A stretch of 64,000 nt of DNA from Sesamum alatum (lineage: Eukaryota; Streptophyta; Magnoliopsida; Lamiales; Pedaliaceae), in contig JACGWO010000011.1 in the NCBI GenBank assembly GCA_034509735.1, positions 12,929,866 to 12,993,865 on the forward strand, written 5' to 3'. This document shows, piece by piece, positions 33,735 to 43,875 of this stretch. A program made the translations under genes and the position numbers. Position 1 is the first letter of the stretch. Each line of letters opens with the position of its first letter. The notes under the pieces are model-generated. The model searched no databases and was not told the DNA's origin. It was given only the letters and a program-made list of their open reading frames with translations.

Positions 33735-34200
33735 CAAACTTGAATTTGTAGATAGTTTATACTCATGTCAATGAGTTCTTGACTTGAATTTATCGATAGT
33801 TTATACTCATATCAAGGAGTTCTTCAAGTAAATTTGTAGATAGTTTTATACTCGTATCAAGGAGTCTTCAAACTTGAATTTGTAGATAGTTTATACTCAT
33901 ATCAAGGAGTTCTTGACTTTGTAGATAGTTTATACTCATGTCAATGAGTTCTTGACTTGAATTTATCGATAGTTTATACTCATATCAAGGAGTTCTTCAA
34001 GTAAATTTGTAGATAGTTTATACTCATATCAAGGAGTATTGAAATATTTTTTTGGACATTAGATAATTTATGCTCATATCCAGGAGCATTGATAGTTTGG
34101 ACATTAGATAGTTTATGCTCATATCCAGGAGCGTTGCGAATTCTTTTTTTTTCTTTTTTGGACATTAGATAGTTTATGCTCATATCTAGGAGCATTGAAA
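33735..34200. repeat. Irregular tandem repeats with AGTTTATACTCATATCAAGG core
   Basis: About nine copies of a unit holding 'TAGTTTATACTCATATC' and 'AGGAG', spaced 45-70 bp, in two sub-types (ACTCATATCAAGG, then GCTCATATCCAGG from 34070). It lies between PMD and the end of gag, where pol would be in a complete element. The open frame at 33980-34195 is a by-product of the repeat. Confidence 0.75.
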
Positions 34201-34204
34201 ACTT

Positions 34205-35392
34205 TCATGGTGTTGCATCATCATCATCATTGGTATCATTTGAGTATTCGTCTTCTTTGCAATTGAAGCTCATTTCAATTCCATGTGCACGAGTCGCTAG
34301 CTCTTCAAAAGTTTTTGGTTTTATTGCTTGAAGAATATAGCAAAGTTCCCAATGCATTCCTTGGATACACATTTCAGTTGTTGAAGTCTCAGATAATCGA
34401 TCTTTGCAATTGAGGCTCAAATTTTCTAGCGATTGATATAATCAATGACGGGCTCTTCTTTCCACTGGTGTGAGTTCATAATCTCGACCATGCTGATTGT
34501 TCTTCTGGTACTATAAAAACGATTTCAGAAACTATTGTTCTAATTGCCCCCAACTATCAACTGAGTTGGCTTCCAAGTCGCTGTACCAATCAAACGCATT
34601 TTCTTTCAAAGAACGAACAAATTGTTTGATAAGGTGATCCCCATATGTTCCAACGTTGTTGCACGTTTCCACGAAGTGAGCCACGTGTTGCTTAGGATTG
34701 CCTTTGCTGTCAAATTGCTGGAACTTGGGAGGTTGATAGCTGATTGGCATCTTCAAGCTATCAATCCTTGGAGTGTAGGGCTTGGAGTAGGTGAAGGATG
34801 ACCTTGCGCTCCCCTCAATCTTGCTCCTGATAGTTCCTTCAATGAATTCTTTTAGTTGGTCTACCGGAATCAACCCATCAGACGAGACTTGAAGATCTTT
34901 TGCAGGTTTGTCCTTCTCGGTACAATTCTCCTTTGTGGATATTTCTACTTCGTCATGAGCCTCGACTTGTTTTCCCCGAATATGGCTTGTCTCAACATTG
35001 TCCGACTTGTTGATTAACCTAGCGATTTGGGCATCTTGCTCTTGGACATGCTTGGTGAGTCCCTCGATAGCTCTTGCTAGGCTTGCAATTTGCTCTTCTA
35101 AGGTTGTGGCATTCGTCACCATGACTGGGGCCATATTCGTCGTGAAGGAGTAGCTAGACTCGGAGCGAGGAGAGGACGGAGGAGATTTATCTTTGTCATC
35201 TTCGCTTGCGTGGTTAGGCACGAATATGTCCTTTTGAGCAGACTTAATTGGAGGAGTCATCTGAGAAGATTTCTTAAGTTTCTTCGGCATGCTTCTCGTA
35301 GTAACACCGAGACTCTTGGTGCTTGAACTTGAAGACTTCGATGTGGCGAGTTTAGAATTCACCGTCTTCACAACTTTTCCTTGAGTGTCCAT
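34205..35392 (-). pseudogene. Ty3/gypsy gag
   Basis: The capsid protein gene of the element. ATG at 35392-35390 opens 'MDTQGKVVKTVNSKLATSK'. A Ser/Lys-rich N-terminus is followed by a short coiled coil 'TTLEEQIASLARAIEGLTK' (about residues 97-115), then the retrotransposon gag core near residues 220-286 ('PPKFQQFDSKGNPKQHVAHF', 'FVRSLKENAFDWYSDLE'). The frame is lost at about 34535 and returns at 34420-34205 with 'CIQGMHWELCYILQAIKPKT' and 'FEELATRAHGIEM'. Stops and a frameshift separate the halves. No zinc knuckle or protease follows; the frame ends beside the tandem repeats. Confidence 0.82.
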
Positions 35393-35437
35393 CGAAATAC
35401 TTCAGTTCTGTTGAAGGGAAGAGATGAGAGGTAGAGA

Positions 35438-35461
35438 GATCCCATCGGGCGTGCCAAAATT
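35438..35461 (-). other. Putative primer-binding site of the gypsy element
   Basis: On the minus strand the first internal bases read AATTTTGGCACGCCCGATGG. The TGGCACGCCC core right after the LTR is where the tRNA primer should pair. The exact tRNA cannot be named. Confidence 0.55.
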
Positions 35462-36397
35462 TGTAAATAATTTTTCGTGTTGCTGAATTTATCGAAACAA
35501 GAAAATACTACAAATAAATTCCTTGAATTGATTAAATATTTGTAGGTGCGAAATCTCTACTTGAAAACCTCTGATTCTTCTCTTCAAGAACGTGAGCTTT
35601 GACTTCGGCAACTTCGGAGGTGAAACTCGACGTTTGATCTCCTTTTATGTTGACTTTAACTTTGAATAACATTAATTTAGGGGTCGTTGACTTGTTCCCG
35701 GATCAAACGCTATAAATTTGGAGATATTTGACTTGAACTTGGAATATTTCTTGGTGGATTTGAGACTTTGATCTTCCGCCAATGTGGACTTCTGTCTTGA
35801 TAATGTTAATTCGTCGGTCTTTGGACTTCTTGTCAAATTAAACGCTGACTTTGGATGATTTTCGAGATGAACGCCTTGAATCTCGCCTAGAACGCCATGG
35901 ATCTTCCTTGATTTGCGCTTGAGAGGATTTCAGGACTTCTTGAATACTCTCTTGCTTGTGTCTTCAATTGTATGTATTTTGAATGAGTTCCCAGGACCCC
36001 TTTATATAGCTGTCAAAGAGGTAGAGTTGTGGTGAACTTGAACACTTATTTTGTATTATCTCTTTATTTTAATTTAAAGAGATAAATACATTAAATATTT
36101 GGGAAGACATGATTGGTCAATTTTAATATTATCTCTTTAATTTTTGTATTTTTTGAAAGAGATAATATGAGAAATATTTGTCTTGATTTGATTGGCCGGA
36201 ACACCTCAATTTGACACGTGTCGATCATTGACTTGATGATGAAATATATATTAAAATATCAATTAATTTAACTATTTATATTTAGAATTAATTTAGTAAA
36301 TTCCAAAATATAAATAGAAAAATAGAATATAATTGATAAATAATATATATTTTTTACTTGTCGTCATTTGATTGGTCAAGAAATTTATTTGTCTACA
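35462..36397 (-). repeat. Gypsy 5' LTR (936 bp)
   Basis: Starts TGTAGACAAATAAATTTC on the minus strand and ends TTTACA. It carries TATATAAAGGGGTCC at about 36013-35999, the likely promoter. It is followed outside by gtcgc (36398-36402). Confidence 0.88.
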
Positions 36398-37735
36398 GTC
36401 GCCTCTCCCACCATCGCCATTCGTTGCCTCTCCCACCGTCACTGTTCGCCGCTCTCTCTCCACTGCCACCGTGGTCACCTCTGTTCGTCGTCACCACCAC
36501 CACGACCTCTGCCCACCACCACTGTCGCCTCTGTCCGCCACCACTCTCCATATCTGTTGTTCGCCACCATTGTCTACCACCCCGTCCGATAGCAGCACTC
36601 CATTCACCCAAACGAGAGGTTAGTAATTTTATTACATGTGTTTTGTTAAATTTGTAATGTATGAATTTTGCAATTTGAAGATATTTTGGGATTATTGTTG
36701 AAATATTGTATATATATTCAAAGATTTCTATAAAAAATTGTTAAAATGTATGAAATTTTTTGGATTATTGTTGGAATATTGTAAATATTTTGGGTTTTCT
36801 GTAAACATATGAAAATAAATATTTTTGGAATATTGTTGAAATATTTTGGTATTTTTCAAAAAATTTCTGTATTTTTTCATATTTCTTTTTGTAATTTTTA
36901 AGAATTTTCTATATTTTTTCATATTTTCTCTATAATTTATAAGAATTTTCTGAAAATTATGTAATTTTAAAAAAATGTGAAAATTTTCAGAATTTTTCTA
37001 TACTTTTTCCGAATTTTTTTGAATTTAGGATTTTGTGAAAATTTTGTAATTTAAAAAAAACTGAAATTATTTAGAATTCATTGTCTAAATTTCTGAAAAT
37101 TCTAATTTATGAAAATAATAATTTCCCTTAATTTTTGGGAATTTTATGTAATTTTCTACAAATTTTGGAAATTATAATGTTAAAATATTTTCTGAAATTT
37201 CAGAATATTTCAGAAATTTTCAGAAATATTCTGAAATATTTTCTGAAATGCTGAAATTTTCATAAATGCATTTTTTATTTTTGTAATTTTTTGATATTTT
37301 TCTACAATTTTTTTGTTTATTTTTTTTATAATTTTCTGATTGTTGAGTTAATTTGTATTGATATGAAATATTAATAATGCATTTGTGATATGAATTGTTG
37401 GGTTAATTAGTGTTGGATTAAAAATACAAATTCATTGTATAAAATTTTGAAAATAATAATTTTCATTAATTTTTATGTAATTTTTTGCAAATTTTGGGAA
37501 CTCATTTACGCAAATTTTGGGAACTTGAAAATAATTTTTCCCGCTGTAATTATGGAAATTTTATGTAAATTTTTGAAAATTTGATGTAATTTTAATTCTG
37601 TAATTTTTTGGAAATTTTATGTCAATTTCATATTATTTTAGGATCGAATGATTCGGCTGGAGACGATAATGGTGGACTTGATGAGTATGATGAAGTCGAT
37701 GCAGGACCATGCTGATGAGGGGGGTGGGGTGTAGT
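36398..37735 (+). pseudogene. TNPA-type gene relic of CACTA-3
   Basis: 36398-36620 is the Ser/Pro/His-rich first exon continued from 27790-27843 once the gypsy element is removed. It ends at a GTTAGTA-type donor near 36620. 36620-37640 is the AT-rich intron of 'ttctgtaattt'-like words. 37642-37735 then matches the last codons of the TNPA gene of CACTA-2: 'MIRLETIMVDLMSMMKSMQD' against its 'MVQMETMMVNMMGMMKSM', followed by an acidic tail and TAG at 37733-37735. The whole DNA-binding Transposase_24 part is deleted, so the element was non-autonomous. Confidence 0.65.
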
Positions 37736-37959
37736 TTAGGATTTTTTCTTATATTTGTAAATGTAAATTTTCTATATTAACATAATAATTTTTCCGTAAT
37801 TATTCATTTTTATGTTAATTGCATTCCATTATTCAATTTTTATTTAATTAATCAAATTAAAATAAAATAATTAATTTTAGTAATTAATTATAATTATAAA
37901 ATTATTATTTCAAAATTAACAAAAATATGTTTTTAATAAATATATAATTTATGAACGGG

Positions 37960-38418
37960 CTTTTGAACGGTTTGTGAATAATAAATGTTATTCCAAATTT
38001 AATGACTAAATATTGTAGGAACCATTCCAAATTAAATCCTACAGCCGTCCCAAACATGTATTCCAAATAAATGATACAACCGTTCTAAAGTATATTCCAA
38101 TAGAAGGTTCAAACTGTGTTCCCATGCCCGTTTCAAAATAGTGTTACAATGACCGTTCCAAATAGAAACAAAAGTATTCCAAAAAATAATTTACATTTTT
38201 AGATAGTCAAACGTATTTAGAAACGGTTTATGAACAACTGGTACAAAATCCGTTATTAATTAGGAACGGTCACCGCCCATCCGTTCCAAATAATTAGGAA
38301 CGCCATCTCTTATGACGGAAGGTCTCCCATTCCATGGCCGTTCCAAATGCCGGTCCAACAGTGTCCAACTACTTAAACCGTCCTAAACTCGCTCAAAATC
38401 CCGCAATTTTTTGTAGTG
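37960..38418. repeat. CACTA-3 3' subterminal repeats and terminus
   Basis: About a dozen GTTCCAAA / GGAACGG words in both orientations, ending with TGTAGTG at 38418. Word order matches 58020-58756 of CACTA-2. Confidence 0.75.
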
Positions 38419-39330
38419 TAACAAATTCAAAAAATTTATGGCTATGAATTTAAAATTCATCATTTTAAATCTATTAATCCAAATATAACTTTAATCTATT
38501 AGTATCTTTATAGTCAAACGAACTTTATATGCATTGCATATGGACAATTTTTTTTTGAGTTGGAAGCGATGAATTTTATTAATTGAAATAAACGAGTACA
38601 ATCAATTCTGTCAGATCAATAACAGACAAAACAAATACAACATATTAATTTAAAACAAATACAACATATTAATCAATTCATTGCATATGGACAATTAATA
38701 TGTAAAATATTAATTTAAAATTTCAAAACATATTAAAGAATAAATATCATGAAATAGCAATAAAAAAAAGCCATGATCATCAGTCATCAATCAATGCATA
38801 ATATTATATATAATCTTAGAAATATCATTTTGTCACTAATATTATTCTTATTTAGTCATTATAGAGTTCCTCCAATTCTTGAAAAAAAAAAACTGTCAAT
38901 ATAATTATTCTAATTTCGAAACTATTATTAATTTGCTTTTTTTCCAATAAAAAAAAAATCCTATCATTCTACATCACCAATACATATCAATTTCCCCTAC
39001 AAATCTCGGAAAACTGACACCTATTAAAGGAGGAATAGTAATGGTCATTTCCTATTATCCTTTATTCCCAACATCTCCTCACAGTCAAATTCCTCCTCTT
39101 TCTGCATTAAAAGCAACGGCAATTTTTTCCTTCTGTTTCCAATTCGAGTAATCACAAAACAGTGACATGAAACGGCTCAATTTTCCTAATTGTAAAGAAT
39201 AATTAATTAACCTCCAAGTAATTTCATACACGACCAACGTTAATCCAAACCAACCCTTCAAAATTCTTGGCAAACACGTGCCACTCACGTGCCAGCCTTT
39301 GAGAATCCCACGCCAACCCAAACTGCTGAT
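38419..39330. other. AT-rich intergenic sequence upstream of the phytocyanin gene
   Basis: About 900 bp. No gene. Open frames here are short shadows. A possible CACGTG-type G-box core lies at about 39275-39290 (two 'cacgtgcca' words), a common plant promoter element; its role is inferred. Confidence 0.5.
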
Positions 39331-39357
39331 ATATGTGTGTGTATATATATATATATC
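39331..39357 (+). promoter_or_regulatory. TATA-rich core promoter of the phytocyanin gene
   Basis: A TATATGTGTGTGTATATATA stretch about 110-135 bp upstream of the ATG, followed by a short pyrimidine-rich leader. No other TATA-like run lies closer to the start. Confidence 0.5.
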
Positions 39358-39466
39358 TGGCAGATGGGCACCAGCCAGAAACCCTACTCTCTCAAAAGAC
39401 CATCATTTTCTCTCTACATTTTTCCATTTGAAAACGTTTTTTTTCTCTTGATTTCTGCATCAAGAA

Positions 39467-39662
39467 ATGGCTGCTCTGAAAACCCTTGTTCCCTGTTTGG
39501 CTGTTCTGCTTTTCGTGTCCATGATCAGCTTTTCTGAAGCCAGAGAGTTTGAGGTTGGTGGCAAGAAGAAGACTTCCTGGGAACTCCCATCTTCACCTGA
39601 TGAGTTCAACAAATGGGCTCAGATAAACCGATTCCAAATCGGTGACTCTATTCGTAATCTTG

Positions 39663-39707
<45 letters not shown>

Positions 39708-40273
39708 TTTTAAGTATTTTTTGCTTGTTTACGTTGCTTCTTTTTTCAAAATACAAAATCTTGTGTTATTAAAGTTCCCTTTTCGTTTATTTTGTGTGGT
39801 TTTAGATGCTACATTTGCAGGTTTTTTCCCCAAAATTTTCTGTTGGGATTTCTATTTCTTGCTATTTTATTATGTGCGATCTCTTCCGCGCAGTTCTGAC
39901 GTACGACGCGAAGAGTGATTCCGTGTTGGAAGTGAGCGAGAAGGATTACAAAACCTGCAACAGATCCAATCCCATCAAATCCTACACCGACGGGAACACC
40001 AAAATCACACTAGACAAATCAGGTCCATTTTTCTTCATCAGTGGCGCTGAAGGGCACTGTCAGAAAGGCCAAAAGCTAGAAATCTGGGTTCTTTCTGCCA
40101 AACACAGCTCGTCGTCGGGCCATTCTCCGGCACCTTCTCCTGCGGAGAACCACCACCACCACCTTGCCCCGGCCCCGGCACCTTCCAACGGCGGTTCTGG
40201 GCTGAGGGCGGAACTTATGGGGGCGTTGCGGTGTTTGGAATGTTGGCTTTGGTTTAGAAAGACATATTTGTAG
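39467..40273 (+). CDS. Early nodulin-like / phytocyanin protein, two exons
   Basis: The one near-intact host gene. Exon 1 is 39467-39653; a GT..AG intron follows (39654-39893, containing a long TC microsatellite); exon 2 is 39894-40273. The joined product is 188 aa. Residues 1-25 are a signal peptide ('LVPCLAVLLFVSMISFSEA'), then a plastocyanin-like domain starting 'REFEVGGKKKTSWELPSS', with the join 'GDSI|LLTYDAKSDSVLEV', the two disulfide cysteines in 'YKTCN' and 'GHCQKGQ', and 'GPFFFISGAEGHC'. The copper ligands of true plantacyanins are not evident, as in early nodulin-like proteins. A Ser/Pro/His linker (residues about 143-170) follows. The normal hydrophobic GPI tail is displaced by a frame change near 40225: the other frame reads 'VFGMLALV' then stop at 40257. 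Members are plasma-membrane arabinogalactan-type proteins. Confidence 0.9.
39664..39705. repeat. (TC)n microsatellite in the intron
   Basis: About 20 uninterrupted CT units, ten bases after the splice donor. Confidence 0.9.
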
Positions 40274-41287
40274 CAAAAAAATTTGCATGGCTTTGTGTCA
40301 CAGACTATTGGTGGACTTTGGTTTTTCAATTCTTGACTAAATTTTATTGCTGTTGTCACTTAGCAGATGCTGTTCATTTGAGTATTTTGTTCATGATCTC
40401 TTCATTCTGTTATTGATTTTAAGTGCAATGTTAATTTTGTAATCTTTGCATTTTATTTCATTTACTTTTGTTGCAAAAGAATAATTCTTCCTTGCTACAC
40501 CACAAATCAAATTTTGTTCCAAAAGAATAATTCTTTCTTATCTACACCTTTAATCACTATTAATTGTTTGAATATTATGATAAATTAATAATTTCTACAA
40601 TCAATTAAAATTGATTGTGGAAATGTAAGTTTTGACCAAAATTAACCAAAATTTACCATGAATTATAATCAAATATTTATCATGATTTTACTTATGCAGA
40701 AACAGTTCGTCATGGCCATTTACTTTTATTCATAATGATTAAATCTAGCTAACGTCCTAATTCTTCTAGACTGTATTTATTGTATTGATATATTTTGATT
40801 TGATAAAAGAATTTGGAAAAAGGGTTTCAAATGATTGGAAAAGAATTTAAAATTCATTACTATTTAATACACATAGTTCACAATTAGAATAAAACAATTT
40901 TAAATTCTTTAAATTTAAAATTATTCAAACAAATCCTATTAGAAAAATTCATAATTTTGAATCTGTCTATTCAAATGTAACCTAGTGTTTGAAAGGGAAT
41001 AATTCGAGTTATTGTGTTTATTTATAGCAATAATTATTAGGGAAATTTGTAATAAGTTTGTCTGATCATTCCTGTCTGGCAAGGAATATTAGGCATGCTC
41101 CATATTTATTATAGTAGATGATAAGAACAAACTTTAATTTGTTAAGCCAAAATTTAACTGGATTTAAGTCATTTTGGAGTGAATTTTCCTTTTATATTAT
41201 CAGAAGATAATGCTTTCATATTACATTAATTTATTTTCTCATAATAATCCAGTGCGCCTATTCATGACTAATTATGGTAATATTTTT
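40274..41287. other. Phytocyanin 3' region and AT-rich intergenic sequence
   Basis: About 1 kb. The gene's 3' UTR is probably the first 150-200 bp; no canonical AATAAA was pinned down. The rest is AT-rich with nothing recognisable. Confidence 0.55.
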
Positions 41288-42035
41288 TAGGGTTAAATAC
41301 AGTTACCACCCCTAAAGTATTCACCTTGCATCAATTACTCCCCTAAAGTATTAAAACTTTCAAAATCCCCCTGATCTTCTAACACCTTTAATTTTGAAGT
41401 TCAAAAGTCCATTTTACCCTTACTAAAAATTGATTTATGAAACAAAATTAAAGAGATTTTTAAAATACCAAAACCACTCTTTTTTGAAGTTTTATCTAAT
41501 TATATTTTCATTTTTTAATCGAGCTCCTTTTATTTTTATAATTCGAAAGTATTTAGGACTCATTTTATTTTAGTTCACTTATTTGTCAAACCAAGTTAAA
41601 AATAAATTTATACATTCATATAATTACCATATGTATATAATTATCATGTATATATATATATATATTAATTATATATTTTCTTATTAGCTCATGATCAGCT
41701 CTTTTGATTTTATTAATTATATATTTGTTTAAGTAAATATATAAATATATATGTATGAATTTATTTTTAATTTAGTTTGACAAATAAATTAAGGAAACTA
41801 AAATAAAATAAACTTCAAATATTTTAGGATTACGAAAATAAAAAGAGCTGATGAATAAGTGAAACTAGAATTAGACAAAAAGCTTCACACAAGAGCAATT
41901 TTGGTATTTTGAAAATCCCTTTAATTTTTTTTTCAGAAAAGCAATTTTCAATAAGGGTAATAAAAACGGGGGGGGGGGGGGGGGGTAATTGATGTGGGGT
42001 GAATACTTCAGGGGTGGTAAGTGTATTTAACCCTA
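41288..42035. mobile_element. Foldback element with 18-G run (MITE-3)
   Basis: A 748-bp inverted repeat. The left end is TAGGGTTAAATACAGTTACC; the right end reversed is TAGGGTTAAATACACTTACC. The arms continue inward ('ACCCCTAAAGTATTCACC' against 'ACCCCTGAAGTATTCACC'). A run of 18 G at 41968-41985 faces a 'ctcccct' stretch on the other arm, so it expanded after formation. Flanks are T-rich and the target duplication is unclear. Confidence 0.75.
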
Positions 42036-42108
42036 TTTTTTTATTAGTCATGAATTCCCCTAATTTTCTCTTGAGGATCTACTTAAAATATTTTTAATAA
42101 TGTAATTT

Positions 42109-42533
42109 ATCTATACTATATATAAAGAAAAGGCCTTTTCCACCCACAAATGGCGGTCAATGATACCGCGACACCAAATTTTAGTTATGCCAATAATATT
42201 CCTAATGAAGTTTTCTTTTCTTTTCTTTCTTTCCTTTTTTTATACTAGCTAATGTAGCACACCGTTCCTATATATAAATATTTTTTTGCACTTTAAAAAA
42301 TATATTATTATTATTATTATAAATAAGAGCAAAATATAAATCATTACATCACATTAAAAAAATAAAAGAAAGAAAAAACTTTAATTTATCAATTAGTGAA
42401 ATTTGGAAGTTGAATAAGTTGGTTATAATATCGGTTGAAGGGCATTTTTGACCTTACAAAAAATAGTGCAGCGGTGTAAGTAACCGCCGTTTGTGAGTGT
42501 GGAGGGAGTTTTCTTTATATAATAGTATAGATG
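42109..42533. mobile_element. Short inverted-repeat element (MITE-4)
   Basis: The left end ATCTATACTATATATAAAG pairs with the right end reversed ATCTATACTATTATATAAAG. Inside, 'CACAAATGGCGGTCAATGAT' on the left mirrors 'CACAAACGGCGGTTACTTAC' on the right. A degraded relative of the left arm is seen at about 42605-42725. Confidence 0.6.
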
Positions 42534-42883
42534 TAATGTATTGGTTTTTATATATTTTTTCATATTTGCAATAATTTTAAAACGTGTAATATTATTTTAT
42601 ATGCACGTAGGGACATCATTTTCACTCACAAAAGGCAGTTACTTACACCGCGACACAAATTTTTTGTTATGCCAATAATACCCTTAAGTTAGTTTCTTTT
42701 CTTTCTTTATTTCTTTCTCTCTTTTTTTTTTGAAGTGTATTATAATATATTTTAAAGTATGAAATATTATTTATTATATGCACATCGGGACAGCGTGCCA
42801 AACCGACTATTTTATTTTAAAGGAAGGAAGAAGAATGTAAAGACACTGAGGAGGGGTCTCTCTCTCTCTATGGTATTATTTTG
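42534..42883. other. Partial MITE-4-like copy and AT-rich sequence
   Basis: 42605-42725 repeats the 'CACTCACAAAAGGCAGTTACTT' and 'TTATGCCAATAATA' words of MITE-4 without a matching second end. No gene. Confidence 0.5.
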
Positions 42884-43866
42884 AGGGGAAATAGTATTTT
42901 TGGTCCCATAACTTAGGCCCTTTTCACTTTTGATACTATTTATTGTGGGATTAGCACTTTTGGTGCCGTAACTTACAAAAATTAGTAGTTTTCGTCCTCC
43001 CCCTATTTTTTATTTAGTTTTTTAACGGAGATGGCCATCTTGCCGTTAACCTTTTCAAATTGAAGAAAAAATTAGCGCCCTTTGTGCTTGGTATCATATT
43101 TGATGGGAATGTAACTACTATTGAGAGCTAAAATAAAAAATTGAAGGATATTAGGGCAAATAAAGGTGATTTCTATCATCTCTCACAAAAAATAATCTTT
43201 CCTTCTTTAATTTTATTTGTGTTGCAATTTATCATTTTCTACGAACTCTGTAAATATTAGAACAAGTGTTGATTCATAAAAAATTCAAGTAACCCAATGT
43301 AACCACATAAATTACATAAATTATTTAAATTGCATAAATTACAAAGATTCAAGCTCTTGTAATTGAATATGTACTTGATTTCTGTAAATATTTATGCAAT
43401 TTATGTAATTAAATTTTTAATTTATGCAATTTATGTAATTTTTATGCTTACATTGGGTTACTTGAATTTTTTGTGGGTCAGCACTTGTTCTAATATTTAC
43501 AGAGTCCGTAGAAAATGATAAATTGTAAAAAAAATAAAATTAAAAGAAAGATTATTTTTTATGAGAGAGGATAGAAATCACTTTTATTTGCTCTAATTTC
43601 CTTCAATTTTTTTTATTTTAGCTCTCAATAGTAGTTATATTCCCACCAAAAATGATACCAAGCATAAAGGGCGCCAAATTTTCCTTCAATTTGAAAAAGT
43701 TAACGGTCAAATGGCCATTTCCGATAAAAAAACTAACGAAAAAACGGGGGAGGATGAAAACTGCTAATTTATGTAAGTTACGGGATCAAAAGTGCTAATC
43801 CCATAACAGATAGTACCAAAAGTGAAAAGGGCTTAAGTTATGGGACCAAAAATGCTAGTTCCCCTT
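42884..43866. mobile_element. Large foldback element, about 980-bp near-perfect palindrome (MITE-5)
   Basis: The left arm starts AGGGGAAATAGTATTTTTGG; the right arm reversed starts AGGGGAACTAGCATTTTTGG. The arms pair over roughly 460 bp each, almost without gaps, up to a short AT-rich centre near 43375. Matching inner marks include 'AAGTAACCCAATGTAA' (43287) and its complement (about 43447). No coding potential. Transcribed, it would form a very long hairpin. Confidence 0.85.
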
Positions 43867-43875
43867 ACTTTGATG

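Larger units (their letters stand above)
27844..36397 (-). mobile_element. Gag-only Ty3/gypsy retrotransposon with antisense PMD gene
   Basis: An 8.55-kb LTR element on the minus strand. LTRs: 35462-36397 (5') and 27844-28783 (3'), both TGTAGA...TTTACA on the minus strand, with gtcgc duplications outside. By eye the first 170 bp of the two LTRs (plus-strand order) differ at about 14 sites, so it is not recent. A primer-site-like 'TTTTGGCACGCCCGATGG' lies next to the 5' LTR (35459 down) and a polypurine tract 'CTCGAGGGGGCATT' next to the 3' LTR (28797-28784). It has gag (35392-34205) but no protease, RT, RNase H or integrase. Instead 30250-33107 holds a PMD gene on the opposite strand. Extra antisense genes between pol and 3' LTR are known in the Tat lineage of gypsy elements; this copy looks like a non-autonomous relative. 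Confidence 0.88.
27100..38418 (+). mobile_element. CACTA element 3 (CACTA-3), internally deleted, split by gypsy element
   Basis: A CACTA derivative on the plus strand. The 3' end is clear: 'TTTTTTGTAGTG' at 38407-38418, preceded by subterminal GTTCCAAA repeats (37960-38400) that align with the 3' end of CACTA-2. It retains the conserved module (27110-27450), GTTCC repeats (27580-27780), the leader and first exon of the TNPA-type gene (27790-27843 continuing at 36398), its AT-rich intron and the last few codons of that gene (37640-37735). No TNP2 transposase and no Transposase_24 domain remain. The 5' end is not visible; sequence to the left is MULE-2/PMD. A Ty3/gypsy element sits in the first exon with a clean duplication. 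Confidence 0.75.

Noticed and set aside
33980..34195. 71-codon minus-strand open frame with repeated peptide
   Set aside because: The peptide repeat simply mirrors the DNA tandem repeat; no family match.
33438..34200. CRISPR-like array of repeats
   Set aside because: Spacing and unit are irregular, the units drift gradually, there are no unique spacers, and the setting is a plant retrotransposon.
36358..36657. Overlapping open frames in several phases
   Set aside because: All arise from CT/CCACC-rich leader-exon sequence of a CACTA TNPA gene; the composition opens several frames at once.
39085..39321. 78-codon minus-strand open frame next to the phytocyanin gene
   Set aside because: Overlaps the likely promoter of that gene; no domain or splice support.
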